This document shows positions 45,464 through 56,044 of a DNA stretch of 64,000 nucleotides, in pieces. The stretch spans positions 1,364,001-1,428,000 of the forward strand of contig NZ_JACHBP010000001.1 of the NCBI RefSeq assembly GCF_014200375.1. The letters are read 5' to 3'. The stretch's first letter is position 1, and every line of letters begins with the position of its first letter. Source of the DNA: Terrimesophilobacter mesophilus. Lineage in GTDB: Bacteria > Actinomycetota > Actinomycetes > Actinomycetales > Microbacteriaceae. The notes beneath the pieces are model-generated. The model had not been told where the DNA came from, ran no database searches, and saw nothing but the letters and a program-made list of their open reading frames with translations. The position numbers and the translations under genes were made by a program.

Positions 45464-46384
45464 GTGATCGAGGTCGAGCACCTGACGAAGAGGTTCGGTG
45501 ATCGGCTCGCCCTCGATGATCTGTCGTTTCGGGTTGACGCCGGAAAGGTGACGGCGTTTCTTGGCCCCAATGGGGCTGGGAAGACGACGACCATGCGACT
45601 GATCCTCGGGCTTGATCGGCCGACATCCGGCCGTGCGCTCGTGGGTGGTCGAGCCTTTCGCGACTATGTTGACCCGATCTGCCAGGTGGGGGCGCTGCTG
45701 GATACGAAGTTCGCCCATCCGCGGCGGACCGCGTTCGACCATCTCCTCGTCATCGCGGCCACGCACCGAATTCCGCGGTCACGCGTGCACGAGGTGATCG
45801 AGGAGACCGGGCTTGAATCGGTTGCCGGTGAGCGGGTGCTCAAATTCTCGCTCGGGATGACGCAGCGCCTGGGTATCGCGTCAGCGTTGCTGGGCTCTCC
45901 GCGCATTCTCATTCTCGATGAGCCGGTGAATGGCCTCGACATCGACGGGGTGAGCTGGTTTCGAGAGTTGTGTCGACGGTACGCAGCGGACGGCGCAGCG
46001 GTTTTCCTCTCCTCTCATTTGATGTCCGAAGTCGAGCGGGTGGCGGATCAGGTGATCGTCCTCGGCCGTGGCCGGGTGCTCAAGGATGCCCCACTATTCG
46101 AGTTCCGGCAGGGAGCTGCGGTCGTCAGCGTAGTGACCGAGCACGCCACCGAGTTCGCAGCGCATCTTGAACGGTTGGGCGCATCCGTACTGATGTCGGG
46201 TGACCATTCGTTGTCCGTCACCGGTCTATCGGCAGCCGAAATCGGCTCTGCGGCATTGCGCCAAGGGATCGCCCTGGAGCGCCTCAACGAAGAATCACGA
46301 TCCCTGGAGGACAGCTACCGGGTGCTCACCGACCAGGACATCGAGTTCCGGTCCATGACGAACTCGGGCGATGTCGCGGAATGA
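45464..46384 (+). CDS. ABC-2 type transporter ATPase 1
   Basis: A 306-residue ATPase: Walker A GPNGAGKTT, signature FSLGMTQR (typical of DrrA/bacitracin-type exporters), Walker B ILILDEPVNGLD, and an extended C-terminus. The GTG at 45464 is used. It overlaps the permease gene by 4 bases. The order ATPase then permease and the DEPVNGLD motif fit drug or peptide exporters such as BcrA. Confidence 0.92.
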   Translation: MIEVEHLTKRFGDRLALDDLSFRVDAGKVTAFLGPNGAGKTTTMRLILGLDRPTSGRALVGGRAFRDYVDPICQVGALLDTKFAHPRRTAFDHLLVIAATHRIPRSRVHEVIEETGLESVAGERVLKFSLGMTQRLGIASALLGSPRILILDEPVNGLDIDGVSWFRELCRRYAADGAAVFLSSHLMSEVERVADQVIVLGRGRVLKDAPLFEFRQGAAVVSVVTEHATEFAAHLERLGASVLMSGDHSLSVTGLSAAEIGSAALRQGIALERLNEESRSLEDSYRVLTDQDIEFRSMTNSGDVAE

Positions 46385-48084
46385 CTGCGGTGGTTGTCGA
46401 CGCGCGAGTTGAGCCCCGTCTGACTCTGTGGCGACTGACGAAGGCGCAGTTGCGTGCCCTCTTGGGAGGCTCTGCCGTGGGGTGGGGTATTGCCGCAGTG
46501 ATGCTCCTCTCTGTGTTGAGCGGGGCGATCGCGGTGATATCCGTCTTGTCACCGCATCACCCCATCGACCCGCTGTCAGCGGTGCACACGGCGATCATGC
46601 TGGCTTCGGTCCTGGTGCAGCTGTTCGCGATCGTCGTGGGGGCTGAAGCATTCGCGGGCGAGTTCGGCTGGGGGACGATCGGCGCCACACTCGCGGTTTC
46701 CCCGCGGCGTGGGATGTTGTTCTCCGCGAAATCCATCGCAACCTGCGGAACGGTGGTGGTGCTCGGATTAGTCTCGGGGCTCCTCGCCGGCGGGACGGCG
46801 TTGACGGTGTTGGCACTCATGGGGAACGCGATCAATCCCATGGTGATGATGGCGGGGTTGGCATCCGCTACCGGTCTTGCGGTCGGAGTGGGAATTCTCT
46901 CCCTGCTCGCACTGGCACTCGGCGCGCTCACTCGTATGCGGGTTGTCGCCATCCTGGTGCCCATTGGCGTGCTCTACATACTCCCCCTGGCCGTCGGCCT
47001 GATTCCTCAGGGCGCGGTTCGAGAGTGGGCGAGCGCGGTTCTGCCCAGCACCGCGTTCACCGCGTTGACTACGGTCGACCCGGTTGGCGCACTACTCGTG
47101 CTGGCGGTGTGGTGCGCGGCAGTGGTGCCGGCTGCGGTGGTGCGGTTTGTCGCCAGCGATCTGAGTGCAGTCGCGGCCGGGCATCCTCGAGCTCTCCGCA
47201 GGAACCCTGGGCAGCAACATTCTGACGGTCATCCGTTCCGGTCGACGACCGGCGGGAGACTCCGATCGGAATTGCGCAAGAGCTGGAGTCTGCCGTCTGT
47301 CCGCTGGATTATTGCGATCGCCATCCTTCTCAATATGGCGTTCGGTATCGCTCGCGCATCGCTGAACTCGGTTGAGGGGGTCAGCGACAACATCCATGAC
47401 GCCCTCTCCATCGAGTACAGCTTTTCCATCACAGATGGTATCGGTGGGATCGCACTCCTGCTGGCAGTGCTGTGCGCCATTCAGGTCGCGAGTGAATTCG
47501 AGACCGGTACTGCGGTAGCAACATTCGTTGCCGCGCCACGGCGCTGGCAGGTGACATGGATGAAGGCTCTTCTTGCGGCGATCTCGGGGGCGGCAATCGG
47601 GGTCTTCGCTGTGCTTCTCACCGCAGTGGTCATTGTCCCGATCTACGCGGCGCGTGGGTATATCGCAACCCCGGACGTTGTGGCGGACGGACTTGAGGCG
47701 GGAGGCAAAGCCGTGATCTTCCTCATTCTCATCTCCCTCATGAGCGCGGGCATCGCGGGAGCAACCCGACGGAGTGCCACGACGGTGATTGTCATGAGCG
47801 CGGCCCTGATCATCGGCCCGGCGTTGTTCAATACCATCCTCGGATTCTCCCGCGCCACAGACAGCCCATTGCTTGCAGTCGGGAACGTGGCCCGACTCTT
47901 CCCATGGGAGGGCGCCAGGTTCTTCTCACCGCCCGACGGCGTGACAGATTTCGCCACGATCGATGGGAGCGGAGTACTTCAGGTTTCCGCCCAGTTCGGG
48001 ATCATGATGACCGCGATCTGGGCAGCCGTCGCGCTCATCGGGTGGTTCATCTCCGACACGCGTCGACCAATCAGTGTTCGCTGA
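46381..48084 (+). CDS. ABC-2 type permease 1, duplicated
   Basis: A 567-residue membrane protein with about twelve hydrophobic helices in two similar halves separated by a charged stretch near residue 290 (RRNPGQQHSDGHPFR). Each half resembles an ABC-2 permease, so this may be a fused pair. Together with the upstream ATPase it forms a complete exporter. The substrate is unknown. Confidence 0.85.
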   Translation: MTAVVVDARVEPRLTLWRLTKAQLRALLGGSAVGWGIAAVMLLSVLSGAIAVISVLSPHHPIDPLSAVHTAIMLASVLVQLFAIVVGAEAFAGEFGWGTIGATLAVSPRRGMLFSAKSIATCGTVVVLGLVSGLLAGGTALTVLALMGNAINPMVMMAGLASATGLAVGVGILSLLALALGALTRMRVVAILVPIGVLYILPLAVGLIPQGAVREWASAVLPSTAFTALTTVDPVGALLVLAVWCAAVVPAAVVRFVASDLSAVAAGHPRALRRNPGQQHSDGHPFRSTTGGRLRSELRKSWSLPSVRWIIAIAILLNMAFGIARASLNSVEGVSDNIHDALSIEYSFSITDGIGGIALLLAVLCAIQVASEFETGTAVATFVAAPRRWQVTWMKALLAAISGAAIGVFAVLLTAVVIVPIYAARGYIATPDVVADGLEAGGKAVIFLILISLMSAGIAGATRRSATTVIVMSAALIIGPALFNTILGFSRATDSPLLAVGNVARLFPWEGARFFSPPDGVTDFATIDGSGVLQVSAQFGIMMTAIWAAVALIGWFISDTRRPISVR

Positions 48085-48166
48085 ACCCATTTGACCCATT
48101 GGATTAACTCAGCAATCCTCAGGGCAATCTGCAATCGGCAGGCCTATTCTGAATCAGTGAGTCACG

Positions 48167-48952
48167 ATGAGTGATGTCGGTACGCCACCGATCCCGATGC
48201 TGGACGTCAAGGAACTCCGCGTCAGTTACGGTGCTCGGGTCGCCGTCGACGGGGTCAGCTTCCGCATCGAGCGCGGGGAGATCTTCGGACTTCTGGGGCC
48301 CAACGGCGCGGGGAAGACGAGCACGCTCAGCGCCATCGAAGGTCTGGTCAAGCCGCAATCCGGGCGGTCGCTGATCGACGGCATCGATACCGCGCAGCAT
48401 CCGCTGGAGGCGAAGGCGCTGCTCGGCGTACAACTGCAGTCATCCAGCTTCCAGCCCGAGTTGTCGATCCAGCAGATCGCGTCCTTGTTCGCCGGCCTGT
48501 ACGGCGTTCGGCTCACCACGGCGCAGCTCGCCGACCGGCTTCGTGACATCGGCCTGGAGGCGGAGGCAGGCCGGCGCTTCAAACAGCTCTCCGGCGGACA
48601 GCAGCAGAGGCTGGCCCTGTTCATCGCGAGCATCCATGACCCCCTGCTCCTGCTCCTCGACGAACCGACAGCCGGACTGGACCCTCAGTCGCGGCGAGCG
48701 CTGTGGCAGCGGATCGAGCAGGCCCGGGGTGCCGGCCGCAGCATCCTGCTCACGACGCACTCGATGGAGGAGGCGCAGGCGGTCTGCGATCGTGTCGCGA
48801 TCGTGGACCACGGAACGCTGCTCACGACGGGAACACCCGCCGACCTGATCGCGAAACACCGGGACGATCCGAAGGTGAGGGCGGTGGCCCACGGCGAGGT
48901 CACCCTCGAGGATGTCTTCATCGGCCTGACGGGAAGTGAGATCCGTGACTGA
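48167..48952 (+). CDS. ABC-2 type transporter ATPase 2
   Basis: A 261-residue ATPase with Walker A GPNGAGKTS, signature LSGGQQQR, Walker B LLLLLDEPTAGLD and TTHSMEEA. It is the DrrA/CcmA-like type. The permease gene overlaps by 8 bases. Confidence 0.94.
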   Translation: MSDVGTPPIPMLDVKELRVSYGARVAVDGVSFRIERGEIFGLLGPNGAGKTSTLSAIEGLVKPQSGRSLIDGIDTAQHPLEAKALLGVQLQSSSFQPELSIQQIASLFAGLYGVRLTTAQLADRLRDIGLEAEAGRRFKQLSGGQQQRLALFIASIHDPLLLLLDEPTAGLDPQSRRALWQRIEQARGAGRSILLTTHSMEEAQAVCDRVAIVDHGTLLTTGTPADLIAKHRDDPKVRAVAHGEVTLEDVFIGLTGSEIRD

Positions 48953-49703
48953 ACGCCCGGCGTTCGGCCTCGCGATGGGGGCGCTCCTCAAAGCCGACAC
49001 CCTGTCCCTTCTCCGCAATCGGACCTCGGGGATCATCACGGTCCTCCTGCCGATCATCCTTGTCGTCGCGACGAGCTTCGGTGAGAAGAAGATCCGCCTA
49101 CTCGGCGGCCCCGACCTGATCATCGGCCTCGCGCTGACGGTGGGACTGCTCGTCTCCAGCCTCCTCGGCTACGCCATCAGCCTGGCCCAGGATCGTCACG
49201 CGGGGGTTCTGCAGAGACTTCGCGTGACCCCGACACCGACCTGGATGATCATGGCCAGCAGGCTCATCGTGCAGCTCGTCGTCAACCTGGCGATGACCGT
49301 GATCGTCGTCGTGCTCGGTGTCGTCGTGCACGGGTTGTCCCTGAACCCGGCCCAATACGCGTTGGTCCTCGCGATCTCGATCTTCGGCGCGGCCGTGTTC
49401 CTGGCGATCGGCCAAGCACTCGTCGGCCTCGTCAACTCGCTCAGCGCGGTCAACGCGATCGGACGCATCCTGTTCGCGCTCCTCCTGCTCCTCGGCCTCG
49501 TCGGCGCGACCGGCATTCTCGGGGATGCCGTCAAGGCGATCGCCGACTGGTCGCCCGTCGGCGCGCTCATGACCCTGTTCTCCGACGCGCTCAACTGGTC
49601 ACCGTGGAGCGACCAGGACACGTTCGCGTTACTCGTCGGCATCGGGTACATCGTGATCTTCTCGTTCGTCGGGATCCGCCTGTTCCGGTGGGACTCGAAA
49701 TAA
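48945..49703 (+). CDS. ABC-2 type permease 2
   Basis: A 252-residue permease with six transmembrane helices and the ABC-2 pattern (LGYAISLAQDRHAGVLQRLRVTPTP). I chose the GTG at 48945; a GTG at 48936 is also possible. It pairs with ATPase 2. The flavin reductase follows after 19 bases and may be transcribed with it. Confidence 0.93.
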   Translation: MTERPAFGLAMGALLKADTLSLLRNRTSGIITVLLPIILVVATSFGEKKIRLLGGPDLIIGLALTVGLLVSSLLGYAISLAQDRHAGVLQRLRVTPTPTWMIMASRLIVQLVVNLAMTVIVVVLGVVVHGLSLNPAQYALVLAISIFGAAVFLAIGQALVGLVNSLSAVNAIGRILFALLLLLGLVGATGILGDAVKAIADWSPVGALMTLFSDALNWSPWSDQDTFALLVGIGYIVIFSFVGIRLFRWDSK

Positions 49704-49722
49704 CGGGGAAAGAGGAGATGCC

Positions 49723-50295
49723 ATGCCGAAGCTGATGATCGTGGTGGGGAGCGTGCGGCCCGGCAGGATCGGGCTGCCGATCGCCAACTGGGTTCGGGCG
49801 ACAGTTGCCGGCGACGCGCGGTTCGAGTGCGACTGGGCCGACCTGCAGGAAATGGGCCTGCCCTTCATGGACGAGCCGAATCATCCGAAGCTGCACCAGT
49901 ACACGAAAGACCACACGTTCGCCTGGAGCGCCAGGGTCGACGCGGCCGACGCATTCATCTTCGTGTCGCCGGAATACAACTTCAGTTACGCGCCCGCACT
50001 GAAGAACGCGCTCGACTACCTCAATCGCGAGTGGTGGCGCAAACCACTGGGTCACGTGAGCTACGGGGGCATCTCGGCAGGCACGAGAGCGGTGACGGCG
50101 CTGCGACCGGTCGAGCTGTGCGTCGGGCTCGTTCCGACGGTCGCGAATGTGGAGATCCCGTGGGCCGCGAAGAACATCGACGACAACGGTGAATTCATTC
50201 CGCTCGAGTCGCAGGAGAGAGTTCTTACCGCCCAGCTCGACGAACTCGTTGACCTGGATGGCGTGCTGCGCCCACTTCGCGCGGCACGCGCCTGA
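49723..50295 (+). CDS. NADPH-dependent FMN reductase family protein
   Basis: A 190-residue flavodoxin-fold protein. The FMN phosphate loop is GSVRPGRIG, and SPEYNFSYAPALKNALDYL is the characteristic second motif. Members reduce quinones, azo dyes or chromate using NAD(P)H. It follows the second exporter; the substrate is not known. Confidence 0.9.
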   Translation: MPKLMIVVGSVRPGRIGLPIANWVRATVAGDARFECDWADLQEMGLPFMDEPNHPKLHQYTKDHTFAWSARVDAADAFIFVSPEYNFSYAPALKNALDYLNREWWRKPLGHVSYGGISAGTRAVTALRPVELCVGLVPTVANVEIPWAAKNIDDNGEFIPLESQERVLTAQLDELVDLDGVLRPLRAARA

Positions 50296-50353
50296 CGCCC
50301 TCCGCACGGGTGCGTAAGCGGTGGAACGCGCTTGCATTCTTCATCCGACCGAC

Positions 50354-50370
50354 ATACCCTAGGGGGGTAT
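50354..50370. promoter_or_regulatory. CsoR-like copper operator
   Basis: ATACCC-N5-GGGTAT (50354-50370) is the GC-rich pseudo-palindrome bound by CsoR copper repressors, located 39 bases before copZ. No csoR gene is in the window, so the repressor, if any, is encoded elsewhere. Confidence 0.65.
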
Positions 50371-50409
50371 AAGCGATTGCGCTCCGAACACAGCTGAAGG
50401 AACCAGGAA

Positions 50410-50634
50410 ATGACCAGTATCCAGTACGAAGTCACCGGAATGACCTGCGGCCACTGCGTCGCGAGCGTGACGGAGGAACTCGGCGAACTGGCCGGCGTGA
50501 ACTCCGTCGCCGTCGATCTGAACGCCGGAGGAGTCTCGGTGGTGACCGTCGACAGCGCGGCAGCACTCGACCATGAACTCGTGCGCGCCGCCATCGACGA
50601 AGCGGGATACCAGCTGGTGACCACCACACCGTGA
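50410..50634 (+). CDS. copZ: Copper chaperone CopZ
   Basis: A 74-residue heavy-metal-associated domain with the copper-binding motif MTCGHC (Cys13 and Cys16). It carries Cu(I) to the ATPase encoded next. The stop overlaps the copA start by 4 bases. It lies behind the CsoR-like operator. Confidence 0.95.
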   Translation: MTSIQYEVTGMTCGHCVASVTEELGELAGVNSVAVDLNAGGVSVVTVDSAAALDHELVRAAIDEAGYQLVTTTP

Positions 50635-52916
50635 CGAGCAACACCGTCGCTGGAGGGTCCTTCGTTTCGGTCGACGAACTCGAGCGCACCGAACTTCACC
50701 TGGGGATCGGCGGGATGACGTGCGCGTCGTGCGCGAACCGCGTCGAACGCAAGCTCAACAAAATCCCCGGGGTGAACGCATCCGTCAACTTCGCCACCGA
50801 GAAGGCGCTCGTGAGCGTCCCTGGCGGAACGGATGTCGCCACGCTCATCGCCGCGGTCGAGTCTGCAGGGTACACCGCCGCGGAACCCGCGCCGCCGGTA
50901 ACCCTGGTCGACGATGAGGGCGATGGGCGCGCCGAGGACCCGGCCATCGCATCCCTGCGGCAGCGCCTGATCCTGTCGACGATCCTGGCCGTACCTGTCG
51001 TCGTGTTGTCGATGATCCCGGCGGTCCAGTTCACGAACTGGCAGTGGCTCGCGCTCACGCTCGCCGCACCGGTCGCCATCTGGGGTGCATGGCCGTTCCA
51101 CCGCGCAGCATGGGTGAACCTCCGCCACGGTGGGACGACCATGGACTCGCTCGTCAGCGTCGGCGTTCTCGCCGCACTCGGCTGGTCGCTCTACGCGTTG
51201 TTCTTCGGCGAGGCCGGGATGCCCGGCATGACCATGTTGTTCCACTTCCTCGCCGAGCCGGGGTCTGGCGCGAACGAGATCTACCTGGAGGTCGCCGCAG
51301 CGGTCACCGTGTTCCTCCTCCTCGGACGTTACCTCGAAGCGCGTGCGAAGCGGGCATCCGGTGCAGCGCTCCGTGCTCTGCTGGAGCTCGGTGCGAAGGA
51401 CGCCATCAGGCTGGAGAACGGACGGGAGACCCGCGTCCCGATCGGCGAGCTGAGGGTCGGGGACCGGTTCGTCGTGCGGCCGGGAGAGAAGATCGCGACC
51501 GACGGTCTCGTCGTCGAAGGGTTCTCCGCTGTCGACGCGAGCATGCTCACCGGCGAGTCGAACCCCGTGGATGTCTCCGTGGGCGAACGCGTCGTCGGCG
51601 CGACGGTGAACGTTGCCGGCCGACTCGTCGTGGAGGTCACGCGTGTCGGAGCGGACACCGAGCTCGCCAGGATGGGCAGGGTCGTGGAGGATGCCCAGAC
51701 CGGCAAGGCCCGGGTGCAGCGGCTTGCCGACCGGGTGTCCTCGGTGTTCGTGCCCATCGTGTTCGGCCTTGCCGTGCTCACGCTTGTCGGGTGGCTCCTC
51801 TTCGGGGCGACCCTCGTCATGGCCTTCACGGCCGCGGTCGCGACCCTCATCATCGCGTGCCCGTGCGCGCTCGGCCTCGCAACCCCCACCGCCCTGCTCG
51901 TCGGCACGGGGCGCGGATCGCAGCTCGGCATCCTCATCGGCGGACCGCAGGTGCTCGAGCAGACCCGTCGCGTGGACACGATCGTGCTGGACAAGACCGG
52001 CACCGTCACGACCGGCGTCATGGCAGTGTCAGGGATCACCACCGCCGACGGCGAGGAGGATGACGAGATCCTCGCGATGGCGGCCGCTGTCGAACACGGC
52101 TCAGAGCATCCGACCGGGGCCGCGATCGTCTCCGCCGCGCTGGAGCGCGGGATCGGGCTCACGCCGGTCGAATCGTTCACCGCCGACGCCGGAAGCGGCG
52201 TACGTGGGATGGTCGACGATCGGCTCGTCCTCGTCGGCCGGATGGCGTGGCTCGAGAAGGAGTGGTCCTCGTCGGCGCCGGCGGCACTCGCGGATTCCGC
52301 GAAGGCTGCAGAGGGCGAAGGCGGCACCGTCGTCGCCATCGCGTGGGACGGCTCCGTGCGCGGGATCATCACCATCTCGGACACCGTGAAGCACTCGAGC
52401 GCGGAGGCGATCGGCCGGTTCCGTGCGCTGGGGCTCACCCCGATCCTCCTCACCGGCGACAACGAAGGCGCAGCAGCAGCCGTCGGTACGGCCGTCGGCA
52501 TCGACGATGTGCGCGCCGGCGTGAGCCCGGCAGGCAAACTCGACGTCATCCGGGAACTGCAGGGTCATGACCGCACCGTGGCGATGGTCGGCGACGGAGT
52601 CAATGACGCCGCGGCACTCGCCGCAGCCGACCTCGGAATCGCGATGGGCTCCGGCACCGACGCGGCGATCGCGGCGAGCGACATCACGGTCGTCCGCGGC
52701 GACCTGAACGGAGTCGTCGATGCGATTCGACTGGCCAGAAGGACGCTCGGCGTCATCAAGGGGAACCTGTTCTGGGCATTCGCATACAACGTCGCAGCCA
52801 TACCGCTCGCGATGGCCGGGCTGCTCAACCCGCTCATCGCCGGTGCCGCGATGGCGTTCTCTTCCGTGTTCGTGGTGACGAACAGCCTGCGGCTTCGGCG
52901 GTTCCGCGCGCTCTAG
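50631..52916 (+). CDS. copA: Copper-exporting P-type ATPase CopA
   Basis: A 761-residue P1B-type ATPase. An N-terminal heavy-metal domain (MTCASCANR) is followed by eight transmembrane helices, the transport motif CPC in helix 6 (IIACPCALG, near 409), TGES, the phosphorylated Asp in DKTGT (near 453), SEHPTG and [10 protein letters not shown]. It exports Cu(I). GTG start overlapping copZ. Confidence 0.97.
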   Translation: MTSNTVAGGSFVSVDELERTELHLGIGGMTCASCANRVERKLNKIPGVNASVNFATEKALVSVPGGTDVATLIAAVESAGYTAAEPAPPVTLVDDEGDGRAEDPAIASLRQRLILSTILAVPVVVLSMIPAVQFTNWQWLALTLAAPVAIWGAWPFHRAAWVNLRHGGTTMDSLVSVGVLAALGWSLYALFFGEAGMPGMTMLFHFLAEPGSGANEIYLEVAAAVTVFLLLGRYLEARAKRASGAALRALLELGAKDAIRLENGRETRVPIGELRVGDRFVVRPGEKIATDGLVVEGFSAVDASMLTGESNPVDVSVGERVVGATVNVAGRLVVEVTRVGADTELARMGRVVEDAQTGKARVQRLADRVSSVFVPIVFGLAVLTLVGWLLFGATLVMAFTAAVATLIIACPCALGLATPTALLVGTGRGSQLGILIGGPQVLEQTRRVDTIVLDKTGTVTTGVMAVSGITTADGEEDDEILAMAAAVEHGSEHPTGAAIVSAALERGIGLTPVESFTADAGSGVRGMVDDRLVLVGRMAWLEKEWSSSAPAALADSAKAAEGEGGTVVAIAWDGSVRGIITISDTVKHSSAEAIGRFRALGLTPILLTGDNEGAAAAVGTAVGIDDVRAGVSPAGKLDVIRELQGHDRTVAMVGDGVNDAAALAAADLGIAMGSGTDAAIAASDITVVRGDLNGVVDAIRLARRTLGVIKGNLFWAFAYNVAAIPLAMAGLLNPLIAGAAMAFSSVFVVTNSLRLRRFRAL

Positions 52917-53302
52917 TCGCGGTCGTCGTCGCTCGTGAACCGGTTGCGCAGGCGCTCCAGTTCACGGCGGTCCCTCTTGGTCGGCCGTCCTGCGCCGCGG
53001 TCGCGCTGCCCGACGATCGCGCGTTCTTCGCGCGGAGGAGGGGGCGGAGTGCTGTCCGTGTAGCAGTCGGTCGCGACGGAGGCCGCGACCCGCTTGGAGA
53101 GGAGCCGCTGGACGGTGAGGATGCGGTCGAATCCGGCGATCCGGATGCGAATCTCGTCGCCCACGCGCACCGGCTGCGCCGCCTTGACCCGCTCCCCGCC
53201 GACACGCACGTGGCCCGCGCGGCATCCGGCGGTCGCCGCCGACCGCGTCCGGTAGATGCGCACGGCCCACAGCCACGCATCCACCCGCACAGAATCGGCC
53301 AT
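52913..53302 (-). CDS. S4 domain RNA-binding protein (Hsp15-like)
   Basis: A 129-residue protein with an N-terminal S4 domain ([21 protein letters not shown], then [17 protein letters not shown]) and a basic tail. Hsp15-type proteins bind stalled 50S-tRNA complexes; the actinobacterial relatives are little studied. It converges with copA, overlapping by 4 bases. Confidence 0.9.
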   Translation of the reverse strand: MADSVRVDAWLWAVRIYRTRSAATAGCRAGHVRVGGERVKAAQPVRVGDEIRIRIAGFDRILTVQRLLSKRVAASVATDCYTDSTPPPPPREERAIVGQRDRGAGRPTKRDRRELERLRNRFTSDDDRD

Positions 53303-53306
53303 GCGT

Positions 53307-53327
53307 CGAGCCTAGGCCGGAGGCTCG
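53307..53327. other. Inverted repeat between the S4 gene and glpK
   Basis: CGAGCCT and AGGCTCG (7-base arms, 7-base loop) lie just upstream of both divergent starts. It could be part of the control region; no family is recognised. Confidence 0.25.
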
Positions 53328-53397
53328 AAAACGGCGCCACACTTGCCATAGGCTCGCGAGGGAGGATGCCGACCAATCCCGGAGGCGAGGACACGCA

Positions 53398-54921
53398 ATG
53401 GGCCAGGAGACGTTCGTCGCCGCCATCGACCAGGGGACGACCTCGAGCAGGTGCATCGTCTTCAACAAGCGGGGCCGGATCGTGTCCAGCGCCCAGCGGG
53501 AGCACCGGCAGATCTTCCCCCGGCCGGGCTGGGTCGAGCACGACGCCACCGAGATCTGGGCCAACGTTCAGGATGTCGTCCAGCGTGCGCTCGACGGCGG
53601 CGGCATCGCGGTCGACCAGCTTGCCGCGATCGGGATCACCAACCAGCGGGAGACGGTCGTGCTCTGGGACCGGGAGACCGGCGAGCCGGTTTCGAACGCG
53701 ATCGTGTGGCAGGACACCCGCACGCGCGACCTGGTTCGTGAGCTCGGCGCGCCGGTCGGGCCAGAACGATTCCGGGAGCGCACCGGACTGCCGCTGGCCA
53801 CCTACTTCTCCGGCCCCAAGTTTCTGTGGATGCTCGAGAACATCGACGGGTTGAGGGAGCGGGCCGAGCGCGGCGACATCCTGTTCGGCACCATGGACTC
53901 CTGGCTCATCTGGAACCTCACGGGCGGCACCGACGGCGGCAGGCACGTGACCGATGTCACGAATGCCAGTCGCACGCTCCTCATGAACCTGCGCGAACTC
54001 GACTGGGACGGGACGGTGCTCGAGCGCATGCGCATCCCACGCGCAGCACTCCCGGAGATCGTCTCATCGTCCGAGGTGTACGGGACGGCGACGGGCGTTC
54101 TTGCGGGTGTTCCCATCGCGGGTGCGCTCGGGGACCAGCATGCAGCCCTCTTCGGGCAGACCGCGTTCTCCGAGGGCGACGTCAAGAGCACGTACGGCAC
54201 GGGGAGTTTCCTCCTGTTGAACACCGGCGCCGAGCCCGTCCAGTCGCGGCACGGATTGCTCACCACCGTCGGGTACCAGATCGGGGATGCGCCCGCCGTC
54301 TACGCCCTCGAGGGTTCGATCGCGGTGTCCGGTGCTCTCGTGCAGTGGTTCCGGGACCAGTTGGGCGCCATCGAGAACGCGAGCGACATCGAGGCGCTCG
54401 CGGCGAGCGTCGCCGACAACGGCGACTGCTATGTCGTCCCCGCCTTCTCGGGCCTGTTCGCACCGCACTGGCGAAGCGACGCTCGCGGTGTCATCGTGGG
54501 GCTGACCGGCTATGTCACGAAGGCGCACATCGCGCGCGCGATCCTCGAGGCATCCGCCTGGCAGACGAAAGAGGTGGTCGACGCGATGGCGGCCGACACC
54601 CGGATGCCGCTCGCCGAGCTTCGGGTGGACGGCGGTATGACGGCCAACAACCTGCTCCTGCAGATTCTCGCCGACGCGCTCGACGTGAGGGTGATCCTTC
54701 CCGAGGTAACGGAGACCACGTGTCTCGGCGCCGCGTTCGCGGCGGGCCTTGCGGTCGGCTACTGGTCGGGTCTGGATGAACTACGGGAGACGTGGAGCCA
54801 GAAGGCCGCATTCGAGCCGGCGATCGACGAGAAACGCCGCGCCCACGAGTATCGGCAGTGGAAGAAGGCGGTGGCCAGAACACTGGACTGGGTCGAGCCG
54901 GAAGTCGGAGTCGACCGGTAG
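53398..54921 (+). CDS. glpK: Glycerol kinase
   Basis: A 507-residue FGGY-family kinase making glycerol-3-phosphate from glycerol and ATP. Motifs include [13 protein letters not shown] at the N-terminus, [16 protein letters not shown] and the ATP-site [10 protein letters not shown] and VDGGMTANN. It stands alone here, without glpF or glpD. Confidence 0.97.
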   Translation: MGQETFVAAIDQGTTSSRCIVFNKRGRIVSSAQREHRQIFPRPGWVEHDATEIWANVQDVVQRALDGGGIAVDQLAAIGITNQRETVVLWDRETGEPVSNAIVWQDTRTRDLVRELGAPVGPERFRERTGLPLATYFSGPKFLWMLENIDGLRERAERGDILFGTMDSWLIWNLTGGTDGGRHVTDVTNASRTLLMNLRELDWDGTVLERMRIPRAALPEIVSSSEVYGTATGVLAGVPIAGALGDQHAALFGQTAFSEGDVKSTYGTGSFLLLNTGAEPVQSRHGLLTTVGYQIGDAPAVYALEGSIAVSGALVQWFRDQLGAIENASDIEALAASVADNGDCYVVPAFSGLFAPHWRSDARGVIVGLTGYVTKAHIARAILEASAWQTKEVVDAMAADTRMPLAELRVDGGMTANNLLLQILADALDVRVILPEVTETTCLGAAFAAGLAVGYWSGLDELRETWSQKAAFEPAIDEKRRAHEYRQWKKAVARTLDWVEPEVGVDR

Positions 54922-54979
54922 TCGCTCGGGCGGCGACACGATTGCGTTCTGGTGAAGTCCACCGTGCTACCGTCGCCCC

Positions 54980-56044
54980 ATGACGCGCATCGTCGCGGTA
55001 GCGCCGGAGCTTCCAGAGTACGTGTACGCGCAAGCGGACATCACGAGGGAGCTCGCGCCCCTCATCTCCGCCGATCCGGCCCAGAGGGTCATCCTGGAAC
55101 GGATGCACGCGTCGACGGGCATCGGTACCCGGCACACGGCACTTCCCCTTGACCGGTACCGGGACCTCGGCCCCTTCGGCGACACGAATGACATCTTCAT
55201 CACCGTCGCGACGAACCTCGCAGAGCGAGCACTCGCGTCGGCCCTGGACTCGGCGCGGCTCCGCGCGCGCGACGTCGACTTCATCATGTTCACGTCGGTG
55301 ACCGGGATCTCGGCACCGTCCATCGACGCGCTTCTCATCCCTCGCCTCGGACTGCGCAGCGACGTGAAGCGCCTGCCGTCGTTCGGCCTGGGCTGCGTGG
55401 CGGGTGCCGCGGGGATCGCTCGCGTCCACGACTACCTCGTCGGGCATCCGAGCGACATCGGCGTGCTCATCAGCGTCGAACTGTGCTCGCTCACCCTGCA
55501 GCGAGCCGACGCGACGATGGCGAACTTCGTCGCCACGGGGCTCTTCGGCGACGGAGCGAGTGCGGTCGTCCTGGCCGGCGAGGACGCGGTGGTGCCCGGG
55601 CCGCGCGCTGCGACCGGCCCGCGCGTGGTCGATACGAAGAGCGCCTTCTATCCGGACTCCGCTGCGGTGATCGGCTGGAACGTGAAGGCGAGCGGGTTCG
55701 AGATCGTCCTCACGGCCGGTGTCGCCGACCTCATCGAGAAACACTTTCCAGAAGAGGTGCGTTCGTTCCTCGCCGGCAACGGCCTCACCGTCGACGACAT
55801 CGGATGCTGGCTCGCGCATCCGGGCGGCCCGCGGGTGCTCGAGGCGTTCGGCACGGCGCTCGGACTGCCGCGAAGCGCGTTCGCCCTGAGTTGGGCGTCG
55901 CTCGAAAAGGTCGGCAACCTCTCCTCCTCCTCCGTGCTGCACGTGCTCGCGGATGCCGGCACCCAGCCCGCGGGAACCCGCGGAGTGCTGTTCGCTCTCG
56001 GCCCCGGAGTGAGCGCCGAATTCGTCCTCCTGGAGTGGCAGTGA
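54980..56044 (+). CDS. Type III polyketide synthase
   Basis: A 354-residue chalcone-synthase-like enzyme. The catalytic triad is Cys139 (FGLGCVAG), His280 (LAHPGGP) and Asn313 (GNLSSSS). It extends a fatty acyl or other starter with malonyl units to pyrones or resorcinols. The methyltransferase and flavoprotein genes follow with 4-base overlaps, the order of srsA, srsB and srsC of Streptomyces griseus, which make modified alkylresorcinols. Confidence 0.93.
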   Translation: MTRIVAVAPELPEYVYAQADITRELAPLISADPAQRVILERMHASTGIGTRHTALPLDRYRDLGPFGDTNDIFITVATNLAERALASALDSARLRARDVDFIMFTSVTGISAPSIDALLIPRLGLRSDVKRLPSFGLGCVAGAAGIARVHDYLVGHPSDIGVLISVELCSLTLQRADATMANFVATGLFGDGASAVVLAGEDAVVPGPRAATGPRVVDTKSAFYPDSAAVIGWNVKASGFEIVLTAGVADLIEKHFPEEVRSFLAGNGLTVDDIGCWLAHPGGPRVLEAFGTALGLPRSAFALSWASLEKVGNLSSSSVLHVLADAGTQPAGTRGVLFALGPGVSAEFVLLEWQ

